NCBI RefSeq assembly: GCF_032670585.1
Contig: NZ_JAVQHL010000002.1
Coordinates: forward strand, 1,341,311-1,405,310
Direction of reading: 5' to 3'
DNA length: 64,000 nucleotides
Source of the DNA: Ostreiculturibacter nitratireducens
GTDB taxonomy: Bacteria; Pseudomonadota; Alphaproteobacteria; Rhodobacterales; Rhodobacteraceae
The position numbers and the translations under genes were made by a program. The notes under the pieces are model-generated. The model did not search any database, was not told the DNA's origin, and saw only the letters and a program-made list of their open reading frames with translations. Below are positions 17,030 through 26,192 of the stretch, piece by piece (position 1 is the first letter of the stretch; each line of letters opens with the position of its first letter).

Positions 17030-17867
17030 GGCAGATTGTGCCACCTCGCGGTCATCGCCGCCATGGGTCGGGGTCAGCAGTTTCGCGGCCGGCCTGCGGA
17101 TGCCGCTGCGGCTAACGGCGGCGAAGCAGAAGCTTTGAACAGTTCGCTCCCGGTCGCGATTGCATCGAACGACGCCGCGAACTGAGACGATTTTCCTATA
17201 TTGCAATGGGTTACGGGCCAGAGAACGTTCGATGCCAGTCCCGTCCCCTCCGCCACCAGCCCCGAGTCGCATTTTCTCCGCCAGCTTCCGTGTGCAAATA
17301 CCGTGACGGATTCACAGCGCCAATCCAGCCCGTCAGTCAGTCGGCGTTAGCTGACCAAAGCCCCCGACCCGCCGCACGACGAACTGGCGCAGCTGCAACG
17401 CCGCCTTGGCGAAGCATGGATTGCAGTCGTCATGGTTCGGTTCTGGGTCACAGCGGCTTGCCGAACCGACCGGCAAACGCAGGCGGCAGCCGACCGGCAT
17501 GGTGGCTAGCTTGTTGGACCTGGCGGGGCTGGCCGGTTCGGGACTTCAGCATGCTGTGCCGTCGTCAGAAAACTTGATGGTTCAGATCCCGTATCGCCCC
17601 CAGCCTTGGCGCGCCGAAGCGGCCATCACGGGCGAAGCCTGGTCGTCCGCTTCACCTCTCTTGGCACAGCGATCGCGCAGCGCGCAGAATGACTCCATCG
17701 AGGGTAAGGGCAAATCCGGCCTCAGGAGGATTTGCGCAACAAGGCCGGTTTTCCGGCAAGAGGCGACGTCGGCGCGGTGACGAGAATCCCGGCCCATGCG
17801 GCAAGGGTGATGGCGAAGAAAACCAGTCACACAAACCCGGAGGTATCGAGGGCGCGCACCAACCGCA
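17030..17867. other. Intergenic region without a convincing gene
   Basis: No reading frame here shows coding character or a recognised domain on either strand. It contains a 14-base stretch at 17245-17258 (CCCCTCCGCCACCA) that looks like the acceptor end of a tRNA-Ser, with no tRNA body upstream. It may be a relic of an old insertion. The region separates the plus-strand SH3 gene from the 3' end of the minus-strand catabolic block. Confidence 0.5.
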
Positions 17868-19172
17868 TCATGTCCACAGCCCCTGCTCGGTCAGCCGCGA
17901 CACGAGGTCCGCCAAGTCCAGTGCCTGCACCCCGCAGCCCTGTTCCAGAGCCATCGCGGCGGCAACGCCGGTCGCCTGACCCATCGCGATGCATTGCGGC
18001 ATGCCCCGCACCGAGGCAAAGGCGACGGGATCGGCGCAGATCAGGCGGCCCGCGAACAGAAGGTTTCCGATCTGGCGCGGCATCAGCGACCTGAAGGGTA
18101 TCGTGTAATACTCCCCGCCGCCGACTGCGGCCTCATGGGTCATCTCGGCGGTATTGCGCATCACGTCGTCGATCGGGTTGTCGCAGGCGACGATCCCGTC
18201 GGCGAACCTGGTGGCGCGGGCGATGTCCTCGCCGGTGATGCGATACACGGCCTCCAGCTTGCGGGTCTCGCGCACGCCCACGGTGGGACCGACGCCCCAC
18301 ATCTGCGCGGCCTCGAACCCAGGTACCGTATCGATCAGGAATCGGGCGACCTGATGGCAGCGGCGGCGCCCCTCCTGGGTTGCGCGGGTCACCGCGTCGG
18401 GGTCGGTGCCATCCACGCCGCGGATCGTCACGGTATTGCAGAACACGGCTCCGGGGTGAAAGCCGCGCATGAGGTAGAGCTTGGCAAGGTCGGGATGCAG
18501 CCTGCCTTCGGCGATGCCCCTTGCCGCGTGGTGCCGAAAATAGGGATCGCCTTCGGCAAAGACCCTGTCGGGATCGGCGTCGATCATGTGAAACGACAGG
18601 GTGACGGCCATCATGTTGCCCTGCGCGTCGCCCAAAGTGTAGGGCACCCCGGCCTTGGCAGAGATATCGCCGTCGCCGGAGCAGTCGATCACCACGCTTG
18701 GGCGGATGCTGAAGGCGCCGCGCCGGTCGGCGCAGTCGATCGACCGGATGCGACCGCCCTCCACCCGGGGGCTCAGGGCAAAGCTGTTCAGATGCAGGGT
18801 CACTCCAGCCTCGGACAGCATCTCGAACATGGTCAGTGTGGCGACTTCGTGATCGTAAAGCACTTCGGCGCCGAAATTCTCGAGCGCGCAGGGCCGGACT
18901 TCGGCGGCCGGCGGCGTCATCGCCGTGAGCCGACCTGTCAGTTCCCCGAAGATGCCGCCGATGTTGTGCCCCAGCGGATAGCCGCCCCCCCAGGGCATGC
19001 CGGGACAGAAGGCCATGACGCCGCCGATCTTGGACCCGGCCTCGACCAGCCGAACCGAGAGGCCCGCGCGCGCCGCCGCAAGGGCCGCGCCGAACCCGGC
19101 GGTGCCGCCGCCGATGACCGCGACATCGCAGGCAATCTCGCGGGGGCTGGTGCCTTGCGCGGGGCCGGTCAT
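17868..19172 (-). CDS. FAD-dependent oxidoreductase (FAD_oxidored type)
   Basis: A 434-aa flavoprotein. The N-terminal Rossmann motif is DVAVIGGGTAGFGAALAAARAG (G-x-G-x-x-G about residues 21-26) with VRLVEAG after the second strand. VVIDCSGDGDISAKAG resembles the second FAD contact, and LLFAGRLICADPVAFASVRGMPQCIAMGQATG the C-terminal FAD site. The architecture fits the FAD_oxidored family, whose members include soluble dehydrogenases of unknown substrate. It overlaps the related upstream gene by 4 bases; the pair could form a heteromer. It is the last gene of the block on this strand. Confidence 0.88.
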   Translation of the reverse strand: MTGPAQGTSPREIACDVAVIGGGTAGFGAALAAARAGLSVRLVEAGSKIGGVMAFCPGMPWGGGYPLGHNIGGIFGELTGRLTAMTPPAAEVRPCALENFGAEVLYDHEVATLTMFEMLSEAGVTLHLNSFALSPRVEGGRIRSIDCADRRGAFSIRPSVVIDCSGDGDISAKAGVPYTLGDAQGNMMAVTLSFHMIDADPDRVFAEGDPYFRHHAARGIAEGRLHPDLAKLYLMRGFHPGAVFCNTVTIRGVDGTDPDAVTRATQEGRRRCHQVARFLIDTVPGFEAAQMWGVGPTVGVRETRKLEAVYRITGEDIARATRFADGIVACDNPIDDVMRNTAEMTHEAAVGGGEYYTIPFRSLMPRQIGNLLFAGRLICADPVAFASVRGMPQCIAMGQATGVAAAMALEQGCGVQALDLADLVSRLTEQGLWT

Positions 19173-20536
19173 CGGATCCGCACGCCCTGGCGGACCAGTT
19201 CGGCCTGAACCGCGCCCATATCCACCTCTCGGACATCCCGGCCATTGCGTGCCGCGAGCGCCGCGGCCACGCCAGCGCCCTGTCCTGCCACGGCACAGCA
19301 GGCCATGTTCCGAGTGGCGGCATGGGCGACCATGTCGCCACCGATGGCCCGGCCGGTGACCAGGAGCCCCCTGACCCCCTTTGGCAGCATCGACCGGTAG
19401 GGGATGTGCATGTACCGCCCTGTGGTCGGAATGATGAGAATGCCGTAGCCGTCGATGAACTCGGGGTAGATGCCGATGGTATCCTCGAACCGGCCTTCGT
19501 GGCGCACATCGGTCTCGGTCATATTGTAGACCGCGTCGAGCTTGCGGGTGTCGCGGATGCCGATGGTCATGCCGAAGTTGCGCAGCCGGACACCCTTGCA
19601 GCCCGGCATGAAGCGGCGCAGCGCCTCGATCGCCAGCATCGCCTGCCTGCGGCCCTCGATCTCACCCTTCGTCATGCTGTCGGGATCGGTGCCGTCGATT
19701 CCCGCGAGGTGCACGAGGTTCATGTAGGTCAGTTCGCCGGTATCATGCATCGCACCCCAGGTCCCGGCGATTGTGTTGAGGTGCTTCGGAATCAGACCCT
19801 CCTCGATCGCCCGGGCGAAGGGCTTCTTGAGGAAGGGCGAGAACATGTCGTCTTCCTTGCCGTCGGTTTCCACCGACCACTCGCCGGTCGACCAATCCTT
19901 GTAGGTCTGGGGATCGGCCTTCACCTCGGCCATGAAGGCGGCCTTGTCGACCCCGGCCAGGTGAAACATGACCGAGGCCGCCTGCATCTGCTCGGCGGGT
20001 GTCTTGCGCGTTGCCGCGCCGGCACGATGAGCGACATCGGCATCGCCCGTGGCGTCGATCACTACGCGGGCAAGGACCGCCTCGCGGCCGGCTTTCGATT
20101 CCACGATGATCCCGGCGATGCGGTCGTCCTCCATCACCGGAGCGACGAACTGGCGGTGGAGCATGGGATGGATCCCGGCCTCTTCTACCAGCGCGTCGGC
20201 GACCAGCTTGAAGCCTTCGCTGTCCAATTCATAGCTCAGCGACTGGCTCTCGGGCACGGCGGCGCCCATCGCCTTGGCCCGCTCTTCGAACTCGCGCCCG
20301 ATGCCATCTGCCTCGACCGTTTCCTCGTGCCGGTACCAGGCAAAGCCCTCCACCCCGACCACGGTGATGTTGCCACCGAAACAGCCGAAGCGCTCCACCA
20401 GACAGACATCGGCCCCGGCGCGCGCGGCGGCGAGTGCCGCGGCCAGCCCGCCGGGGCCGGAGCCGACCACCAGAACATCGGTCCGGTGGATGACAGGGAC
20501 ATGGCGGGCGGGTTCGGTGATGAAATCGAGGTTCAT
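19169..20536 (-). CDS. FAD-dependent oxidoreductase (paralogue of the downstream gene)
   Basis: A 455-aa flavoprotein of the same family as its 3' neighbour. It has DVLVVGSGPGGLAAALAAARAG (dinucleotide-binding motif), RFGCFGGNITVVGVEGF, VVIDATGDADVAHRAGA and GLLVTGRAIGGDMVAHAATRN. Shared blocks such as GVDGTDPDAVT/GIDGTDPDSMT and VRETRKLEAVY/IRDTRKLDAVY show that the two genes descend from a duplication. I chose the start at 20536 (MNLDFITEP), which lies 7 bases after the DmdA-like stop; an upstream start would overlap that gene. Likely role: oxidation of the substrate, or of the one-carbon unit handled by the neighbouring demethylase-like protein. Confidence 0.88.
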   Translation of the reverse strand: MNLDFITEPARHVPVIHRTDVLVVGSGPGGLAAALAAARAGADVCLVERFGCFGGNITVVGVEGFAWYRHEETVEADGIGREFEERAKAMGAAVPESQSLSYELDSEGFKLVADALVEEAGIHPMLHRQFVAPVMEDDRIAGIIVESKAGREAVLARVVIDATGDADVAHRAGAATRKTPAEQMQAASVMFHLAGVDKAAFMAEVKADPQTYKDWSTGEWSVETDGKEDDMFSPFLKKPFARAIEEGLIPKHLNTIAGTWGAMHDTGELTYMNLVHLAGIDGTDPDSMTKGEIEGRRQAMLAIEALRRFMPGCKGVRLRNFGMTIGIRDTRKLDAVYNMTETDVRHEGRFEDTIGIYPEFIDGYGILIIPTTGRYMHIPYRSMLPKGVRGLLVTGRAIGGDMVAHAATRNMACCAVAGQGAGVAAALAARNGRDVREVDMGAVQAELVRQGVRIR

Positions 20537-20543
20537 GGGTCTC

Positions 20544-21647
20544 TCAGAGAAAGGGCAGGTCGGTGAGCGCACCGGGCTGCATCAAACCGTCAATGCGGGC
20601 CTCGACGCGGTCGCCGATGGCGCAGGACCGGTCGATCAGCGCGAAGCCAATATTCTTCTTCAGCCGGTAAGAGAAGATGCAGTTCGTCAAGTCCCCCACT
20701 TTACGGCCGTTCCTGAAGATCGGGTTCCAGAGGAAGCCGGGCTTCACCGGTTTGCCTGCGTCAAGGATCAGGCCCAGCGAACAGCGCTTGGGACCCTCGG
20801 CCGCGATCCTGCGCAGGGCCTGGATTCCGACCGTGTCGTCGGGCACGTCGAGGTCGACATACTTGCCCATCCGCACCTCGAAGGGGTTCGTCGTGCTGTT
20901 CGTATCCCCGCCGTAGGAAATCAGACCGGATTCCACCCGCTCGCACCAGTTCGGGCTTCCGGGTCCGATGCTCCAAGGCTGGCCTGCTTCCTTGAAGATG
21001 TTCCACAACCGGGTGCCCTTGGATCCATCGCGCAGGTAGATCTCGAAGCCTCCCTGCTTCGACCAGCCCGAACGCTGGACGACCACGGGAATGCCGCCGA
21101 TCTCGGTCTCGCCAAACCAGAAGTATTTCAGCCCGCGCACCCAGTCGCCGCAGACATGGGCGACCACATCCTCGGCCTTGGGGCCCTGAATGGCCATTGG
21201 GGAAACGTCGGGCTCACTGACCTCGACGTTCAGTCCCCGTTCTGCGGCGATGGACTCGGCCCAGAACCAGATGTTCGAATCCGCGATCGACAGCCAGTAG
21301 AGGTCATCGGCCAGTTTCAGGCAAATGGGATCGTTAATCAGAACGCCCCGATGGTTGCACAAGGGCACATATTTGCCCTGACCGACCTTCTGTTTCGACA
21401 GGTCGCGCGGGGCAAGGATCTGCGCCAGCCTGCCCGCATCGGGTCCCCTGAGCTGAACCTGGCGCTCGACCGCCACGTCCCACTGGCTGACGCCGTTGAT
21501 CAGCCGCCAATATTCGCCCTCTGGATCGCCAAAGGCCGTGGGCATCAGCATGTGATTGTAGGTGGTGAAGCTGGTTACGCCTTCCTTGAGGGTCGAGTCG
21601 TAGAACGGTGAGGGACGCAGGCGGGCGGATGGTGTAATGCCAAACAA
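20544..21647 (-). CDS. DmdA/GcvT-like aminomethyltransferase family protein
   Basis: A 367-aa protein of the folate-binding aminomethyltransferase fold. Its N-terminus (SARLRPSPFYDS, YNHMLMPT, WDVAVERQVQLRG) and later segments (EPDVSPMAIQGPKAEDV, SGWSKQGGFEIYL, RVESGLISYG) resemble dimethylsulfoniopropionate demethylase DmdA more than GcvT of the glycine-cleavage system. Such enzymes move a methyl group to tetrahydrofolate. Clear differences from DmdA as I recall it, and the neighbours, make a related demethylase with another methylated substrate equally possible. It sits with two FAD oxidoreductases downstream and an acyl-CoA synthetase and thiolase remnant upstream. Confidence 0.82.
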   Translation of the reverse strand: MFGITPSARLRPSPFYDSTLKEGVTSFTTYNHMLMPTAFGDPEGEYWRLINGVSQWDVAVERQVQLRGPDAGRLAQILAPRDLSKQKVGQGKYVPLCNHRGVLINDPICLKLADDLYWLSIADSNIWFWAESIAAERGLNVEVSEPDVSPMAIQGPKAEDVVAHVCGDWVRGLKYFWFGETEIGGIPVVVQRSGWSKQGGFEIYLRDGSKGTRLWNIFKEAGQPWSIGPGSPNWCERVESGLISYGGDTNSTTNPFEVRMGKYVDLDVPDDTVGIQALRRIAAEGPKRCSLGLILDAGKPVKPGFLWNPIFRNGRKVGDLTNCIFSYRLKKNIGFALIDRSCAIGDRVEARIDGLMQPGALTDLPFL

Positions 21648-21662
21648 GGTGAGCTCCGGTTT

Positions 21663-22154
21663 TCAGAACAGGTCGATGGCACGGGCGGCTTCGAGGGCGG
21701 CAGAGACCTCAGCCGGATCTGCAGCCGAAGGCGAAGTCGTGGCCGGAACCGCGGCCCGGGACGCAGGGTCCAAGTCGGGATTGCGGAACGGGAGCCCGCC
21801 CGAGGAGACCGAAGTGAACCGCACCTTGAGTGGTGTGGTCTCCTCTCCCCGAGTGTCGAAGCTGGCCTTGCCGATCCAGGTTTCGCCGTCATGAGGCTGC
21901 TCCAGACAGATCGGGAGGCTCGCGGTCCGTTCAGCGACGGGTCTGAGGACAAGACACGGATCGAGCTGTAGGGCATCGCCAGTTGCCGTGAACACCAGAT
22001 CGAGCAGCACGTCCGGAAAGAGCGCCGTGTCCGGTTGCATCGCCGTCATGCAGTCGACCTGCGTCCAGTCCGGAGTTTCGGAATGGAGCGGTGTCGCGCC
22101 AAGGCTCGACAGGGTTGCGAGGGCAATTCCGGAAGGCGTCAAACGCAGGGTCAT
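21663..22154 (-). CDS. Hypothetical exported protein
   Basis: A 163-aa protein with no family I recognise. The N-terminus (MTLRLTPSGIALATLSSLGA, then TPLHSETPDWTQ) looks like a weak signal peptide. Four cysteines are predicted to be mature-region residues. The C-terminus is Ala/Pro-rich and ends in a helix (EVSAALEAARAIDLF). GC-rich third positions support real coding. It lies 15 bases upstream of the DmdA-like gene on the same strand, and about 195 bases after the thiolase remnant. Confidence 0.55.
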   Translation of the reverse strand: MTLRLTPSGIALATLSSLGATPLHSETPDWTQVDCMTAMQPDTALFPDVLLDLVFTATGDALQLDPCLVLRPVAERTASLPICLEQPHDGETWIGKASFDTRGEETTPLKVRFTSVSSGGLPFRNPDLDPASRAAVPATTSPSAADPAEVSAALEAARAIDLF

Positions 22155-22349
22155 CGGTCTTGTGCTTTCTGGTTAGCTCGCAAAGACCCTGCCGATGGGC
22201 TTCAGCCCGTCAGCAGGGGTAAGTTACGGAAAAACCGTCAAGGAGCGCGACCTGAGACCCGGCCGCGTGGCCAAAGCTTGTCCCCTTGAGCCTGCGTACC
22301 GCAAATGACGGATATTCTGGCTCAGGCCCTGTTCTTGTCATGATGGGGG

Positions 22350-23533
22350 TCATCCGATCTCGAACAGACCGGCGGCACCCATGCCGCCGCCGACGCACAT
22401 CGACACCACCGCGTTCGAGACACCCCTGCGACGCCCCTCGGTCAAGGCGTGACCGGCCAGCCGAATGCCCGTCATGCCATAGGGATGTCCGACCGATATC
22501 GCCCCGCCATCGACGTTGACAGCGGCGGGGGCGAGGCCGAGCCTGTCGATGCAGGGCAGCGCCTCGGCGGCAAAGGCCTCGTTAAGCTCCCACAGCCCTA
22601 CCGATGCGGAACGTAGCCCCGTCCGCTCCAGAAGGCGCGGGACGGCGTGGATCGGGCCGATGCCCATGTGTTCGGGCGCGCAGCCCGCGACCGCCATGGT
22701 CCGGAAGAGCCCCATGATCGGCAGCCCCCGCCGCTCGGCCGCGCGCCGCTCCATCATCACCATCGCCGGCGCGCCGTCGAAGAGCTGACTGGCGTTGCCG
22801 GCCGTGACCACCACCCTTCGCGGACGGGTCTCAGCGCGGCAAGCGCTTCTGCGGTCATCTGGGGGCGGTTGCCTTCGTCGCGCGCCAGCGTGACCACTTC
22901 GGATCGCACTTCTCCGGTCGCCTTGTCCTTCACCAGCCGGGTTGCAGTGATTGGCGCGATCTCGGTGTCGAAGCGGCCCTCGGTCTGCGCGGCGGCGGTC
23001 CGCTGCGGCTACTGCAGGGCAAAGGCGTCCTGCGCTTCTCGGCTGACGCCCCAGGCGCGAGCCACCTCCTCGGCGGTGTCCAGCATCGGCAGATAGGCCA
23101 GCGGCTCGCGATCGGTGACCGAGGGGGCCATTTCGCGCGAGGCCCAGTCGAAATAGGGGGTCTGGATGGCCGATATGTTCTCCTGACCGGCGGCTATCAC
23201 GACGTCCATACCGCCTTCCAAGATCTGATGCGCGGCGATGGCGATGACCTGCAGCCCTGAGGCGCATTGCCGGTCGACGGTTTGGCCGGCGACCGTGACC
23301 GGCAGGCCCGCGGCCAAGGCGGACAGCCGCCCGAGGTTCATTGCGGCGGTTCCGGCTGTCAGGACGCTGCCCATCACCAGATCCTCGACCTCGCGAGGAT
23401 CTATCCCCGCGCGGACGACCGCCGCCGAGATCGCATGGGCGGCAAGGGTGGGCGATTTGACATTGTTCAGGCTGCCCTTGAAGGCCAGGCCGATGGGCGT
23501 GCGGGCGTAGGAAACGACGACAGCTTCGCGCAT
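22350..23533 (-). pseudogene. Acetyl-CoA acyltransferase (thiolase), broken by a stop codon and a frameshift
   Basis: The reading starts at 23533 (MREAVVVSYARTP), one base overlapping the acyl-CoA synthetase stop. It runs as a normal thiolase with the acylation Cys in DRQCASGLQ and then meets TAG at 23009-23011, where relatives have Ser-Gln. The same frame continues with thiolase-like sequence (RFDTEIAPITATRLVKDKA) to about 22816. A one-base loss in a G run (CCC on the plus strand, 22814-22816) then shifts it to the frame of the intact C-terminus: NEAFAAEALPC, GHPYGMTGIR, CVGGGMGAAGLFE. An intact protein would be about 394 aa. Both lesions could be sequencing errors, but two in one gene favour real decay. 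Confidence 0.82.
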
Positions 23534-25140
23534 CAGGCGATTTCTCCGGCTTCGAGCATCTGACGAATGCGTTTCTTGTCGATCTTGCCGACCGAGGTGC
23601 GGGGCAGGGCGGCAACCGGGCAGATGCGGTCGGGTGCTGCCCATTTCGGCAATTCGCCCCGCTCTATCGCTGCCATGATCCGGGCGCGGATTGCTGTCTC
23701 GACCGCCCCGTCGCCCTCGATCACCGCCACCAGAACCGGTCGTTCGCCCCAGCGGTCATCCGGCACGCCGACGGCGGCAACCTCGGTCACGCCCGGCGCG
23801 GTGGAGGCGAGGTTCTCCAGCACCAGCGAGGACACCCATTCGCCCCCCGACTTGATCACATCCTTCAGCCGATCCGTGATCCGCAGCGTTCCGTCGGGCG
23901 CCATGTGGCCGACATCGCCGGTATGAAGCCACCCGCCGCGCCACAGATCGGCGCGGGCGGCGTAATTCTTCAGGTATCCCTCCGTCAGCCAGGGCGCCCG
24001 AGCGATCACCTCGCCGGTCGTGCGGCCGTCGTGGGGGACGTCAGTCATGTCGGGGTCGACCACCCGCACCTCGACAAGGGGCGCGGGCTTGCCCGTGGCG
24101 GTCCGGATGGAAAGGTCATCGGAGGATTGGCTGGCCACCATGTCGGCATGGGTGACAAAGGGGCAAGTCTCGGACATGCCGTAGGCGGCATGAACGTCGA
24201 TGCCACGGGAGCGCGCTTGCCGCGCCAGCCCTTCGGGCAAGGCGGAGCCGCCGATCAGGACCTTCCAGCGCGTAAGATCCGTTGTCGCCGCCTGAGGTGC
24301 GCCAAGGACCATGGCAAGAATGGTCGGCACGCAATGCGAAAATGTGACGCCATGTTCCGTGACAAGCGCCAGCAGCCGGGCCGGGTCGTACCGGCCGGGA
24401 TAGACCTGCTTCAGCCCGAGGAAGGTGGCGACATAGGGAAAGCCCCAGCCATGGACGTGAAAGAGCGGCGTGATCGGCATGTAGACATCGTCGCGCTTCA
24501 GCCCGCCGCTGCCGGGAACCGTACCCAGATCCGCCGTGACCGCGAGTGTGTGCAGCACGAGTTGGCGATGCGTGTAGCTGACCCCCTTGGGATCGCCGGT
24601 CGTGCCGGTGGTGTAGAACAGCGTCGCCCGCGTGGTCTCGGGCAGGTCGGGATAGCTGACCGGGCCCCCTGCCTGCGCCAGAAGCACTTCGTATTCCCCT
24701 GCGAACCCCTCGGGAAGGTCCACGCCCTCGCTGTCGGAGAGAAGGATCAGCGTGACAGGCCGGACGACCCGGGGCAGGAGAGGCAGCAGAAGCGGCAGGA
24801 AATCCTCATGGACGAGGATCGCATCGTCCTCGGCATGGTTGATCGTGAAGAGTATCTGTTCGGGCGACAACCGGATGTTCACCGTGTGCAGCGTCGCCCC
24901 GATCATCGGGATTGCGAAGAAGCATTCCAGATAGCGCGGGCTGTCCCAATCCATGACGGCCACGGTAGCTCCCTGAGCCAGACCCAGGTCACGGAGTGCG
25001 CGTGCAAGCCGGTCTACCCTGTTGTGGAACTGGCGGTAGGTCACTGCTCGGCCATTCCCGTCAGCGATCAGCTGATCGGGATTGCGGGCCACCGGTGCGC
25101 GCAGGATCTGGCCGATGCTCAGTGCGAAATGCGGCTCCAT
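23533..25140 (-). CDS. Acyl-CoA synthetase (AMP-forming)
   Basis: A 535-aa member of the ANL superfamily. It activates a carboxylic acid as acyl-AMP, then as acyl-CoA. Motifs are FYTTGTTGDPKGV (about 175-187), ITPLFHVHGWGFP, the AYGMSETCP motif, GWLHTGDVGHM and KDVIKSGGEWVSS with the hinge, and the C-terminal catalytic Lys in PRTSVGKIDKKR. The sequence fits medium-chain or DmdB-like acyl-CoA ligases. The start at 25140 follows a near-perfect GGAGGAGACCTG ribosome site. It is the first gene of the minus-strand operon and divergent from the LysR gene. The substrate is presumably the acid imported or produced by this cluster. Confidence 0.9.
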   Translation of the reverse strand: MEPHFALSIGQILRAPVARNPDQLIADGNGRAVTYRQFHNRVDRLARALRDLGLAQGATVAVMDWDSPRYLECFFAIPMIGATLHTVNIRLSPEQILFTINHAEDDAILVHEDFLPLLLPLLPRVVRPVTLILLSDSEGVDLPEGFAGEYEVLLAQAGGPVSYPDLPETTRATLFYTTGTTGDPKGVSYTHRQLVLHTLAVTADLGTVPGSGGLKRDDVYMPITPLFHVHGWGFPYVATFLGLKQVYPGRYDPARLLALVTEHGVTFSHCVPTILAMVLGAPQAATTDLTRWKVLIGGSALPEGLARQARSRGIDVHAAYGMSETCPFVTHADMVASQSSDDLSIRTATGKPAPLVEVRVVDPDMTDVPHDGRTTGEVIARAPWLTEGYLKNYAARADLWRGGWLHTGDVGHMAPDGTLRITDRLKDVIKSGGEWVSSLVLENLASTAPGVTEVAAVGVPDDRWGERPVLVAVIEGDGAVETAIRARIMAAIERGELPKWAAPDRICPVAALPRTSVGKIDKKRIRQMLEAGEIA

Positions 25141-25176
25141 CAGGTCTCCTCCAATCGTCGATTCCGACGCTAGGCA

Positions 25177-25201
25177 CGTCATGGCCAACTTACAAATGAC
25201 G
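25177..25201. promoter_or_regulatory. Inverted repeat, candidate LysR operator
   Basis: CGTCAT, 13 bases, then ATGACG form a perfect 6-base inverted repeat in the divergent region between the acyl-CoA synthetase and LysR genes. Interrupted dyads of this kind are typical LysR recognition sites, and the position, 37 bases upstream of the synthetase start, suits activation. Confidence 0.5.
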
Positions 25202-25304
25202 AAAAGAGGGGCTAAGCTCAGTTTCCGAATAGTCATGCGTCGCTACGAGCCAAGGCGGAATTCCGGGCGCAGGCATGCGGGGACGATTGAACGGAGTTTC
25301 GCCA

Positions 25305-26192
25305 GTGACACATCAGATGCCGCCCCTTCCCTGGTTGCGCGCCTTCGAGGCTGCTGCGCGGCACCTGAGCTTCACGAATGCTGCGGCAGAACTGAACCTG
25401 ACCCAGGCGGCGATCTCGAAGCAGGTGAAACTTCTGGAGCATCATCTGCGCGAGCCGCTTTTCGAGCGCCTGCCGCGAAGCGTGACGCTGACCAAGGCCG
25501 GGGCCGCCTACCTTCCCAAGGTGAACGATGCCTTCGAACGGCTTTCGGCAGGCACGGTCGAAGTGTTTGGCGGGCGTCGCCTGGGCATCCTCTCGGTTCG
25601 CGCGCCGGTCGGCTATGCGATAACGTGGCTGGCCCCGCGCCTGCCGCGCTTCCTGGCGGCACACCCCAAGACGCAGGTGCGGATCGTCTCGTCTGTCTGG
25701 GCCGAAGATTATGACTCCGAGACCTTCGATCTGGATATCCGGTATGGTTTCGGGAAGTGGTCCGGCTTCTCCGCCGACAGGATTACCTGGGAACGACTGA
25801 TCCCGATGTGCCTTCCGGAGATCGCTGCCCGGATGGCGGATCCGGACGATCTGGCCAAGGAACGCCTGTTGCATGTTCTCGGCTATCAGGAAGGGTGGGC
25901 GACGTGGCTTGCCGCGGCAGGAGCGGACCAGGTGGATCCAGGGGCGGGCCTATGGTTCGACACCACGCCGATGGCACTGGAGGTCGCGGCCCAGAGCGGC
26001 GGCGTGGCGCTTGGTCGATCCTCAATGCTCGAACGTGAGCTCGCCTCGGGACGTCTTGTCCCCGCCTTCGATCTGGCCCTGCCGATCAAGGAGGGGTTCT
26101 TTCTGGTCGCGCCGGAAAAGGGTCCGCGGCACCCCGATGCCGAGGTGTTCCGGGACTGGTTGCTGGCAGAGGCGGCCGAGGGGCGCGAGTGA
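25305..26192 (+). CDS. LysR family transcriptional regulator (GcvA-like)
   Basis: A 295-aa regulator. The N-terminal winged helix is LPWLRAFEAAARHLSFTNAAAELNLTQAAISKQVKLLE, and the C-terminal part is a substrate-binding-like domain with GRRLGILSVRAPVGYAITWLAPRL. The style resembles GcvA/AmpR regulators. I prefer GTG at 25305 because GGAG lies 8 bases upstream; ATG at 25275 or 25317 is also possible. It is divergent from the acyl-CoA synthetase operon and convergent with the short-chain dehydrogenase gene, stopping one base before it. It probably controls the whole catabolic block. Confidence 0.88.
   Translation: MTHQMPPLPWLRAFEAAARHLSFTNAAAELNLTQAAISKQVKLLEHHLREPLFERLPRSVTLTKAGAAYLPKVNDAFERLSAGTVEVFGGRRLGILSVRAPVGYAITWLAPRLPRFLAAHPKTQVRIVSSVWAEDYDSETFDLDIRYGFGKWSGFSADRITWERLIPMCLPEIAARMADPDDLAKERLLHVLGYQEGWATWLAAAGADQVDPGAGLWFDTTPMALEVAAQSGGVALGRSSMLERELASGRLVPAFDLALPIKEGFFLVAPEKGPRHPDAEVFRDWLLAEAAEGRE

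Noticed and set aside
17582..17830. Minus-strand 82-aa frame in the gap before the FAD oxidoreductase
   Set aside because: Arg/Cys-rich content without motif or ribosome site; there is no supporting neighbour.
20544..21647. Calling the aminomethyltransferase-like gene dmdA outright
   Set aside because: Similarity is strong in the N-terminal half, but DmdA paralogues with other substrates exist and dmdC/dmdD are missing here, so only a DmdA-like label is justified.
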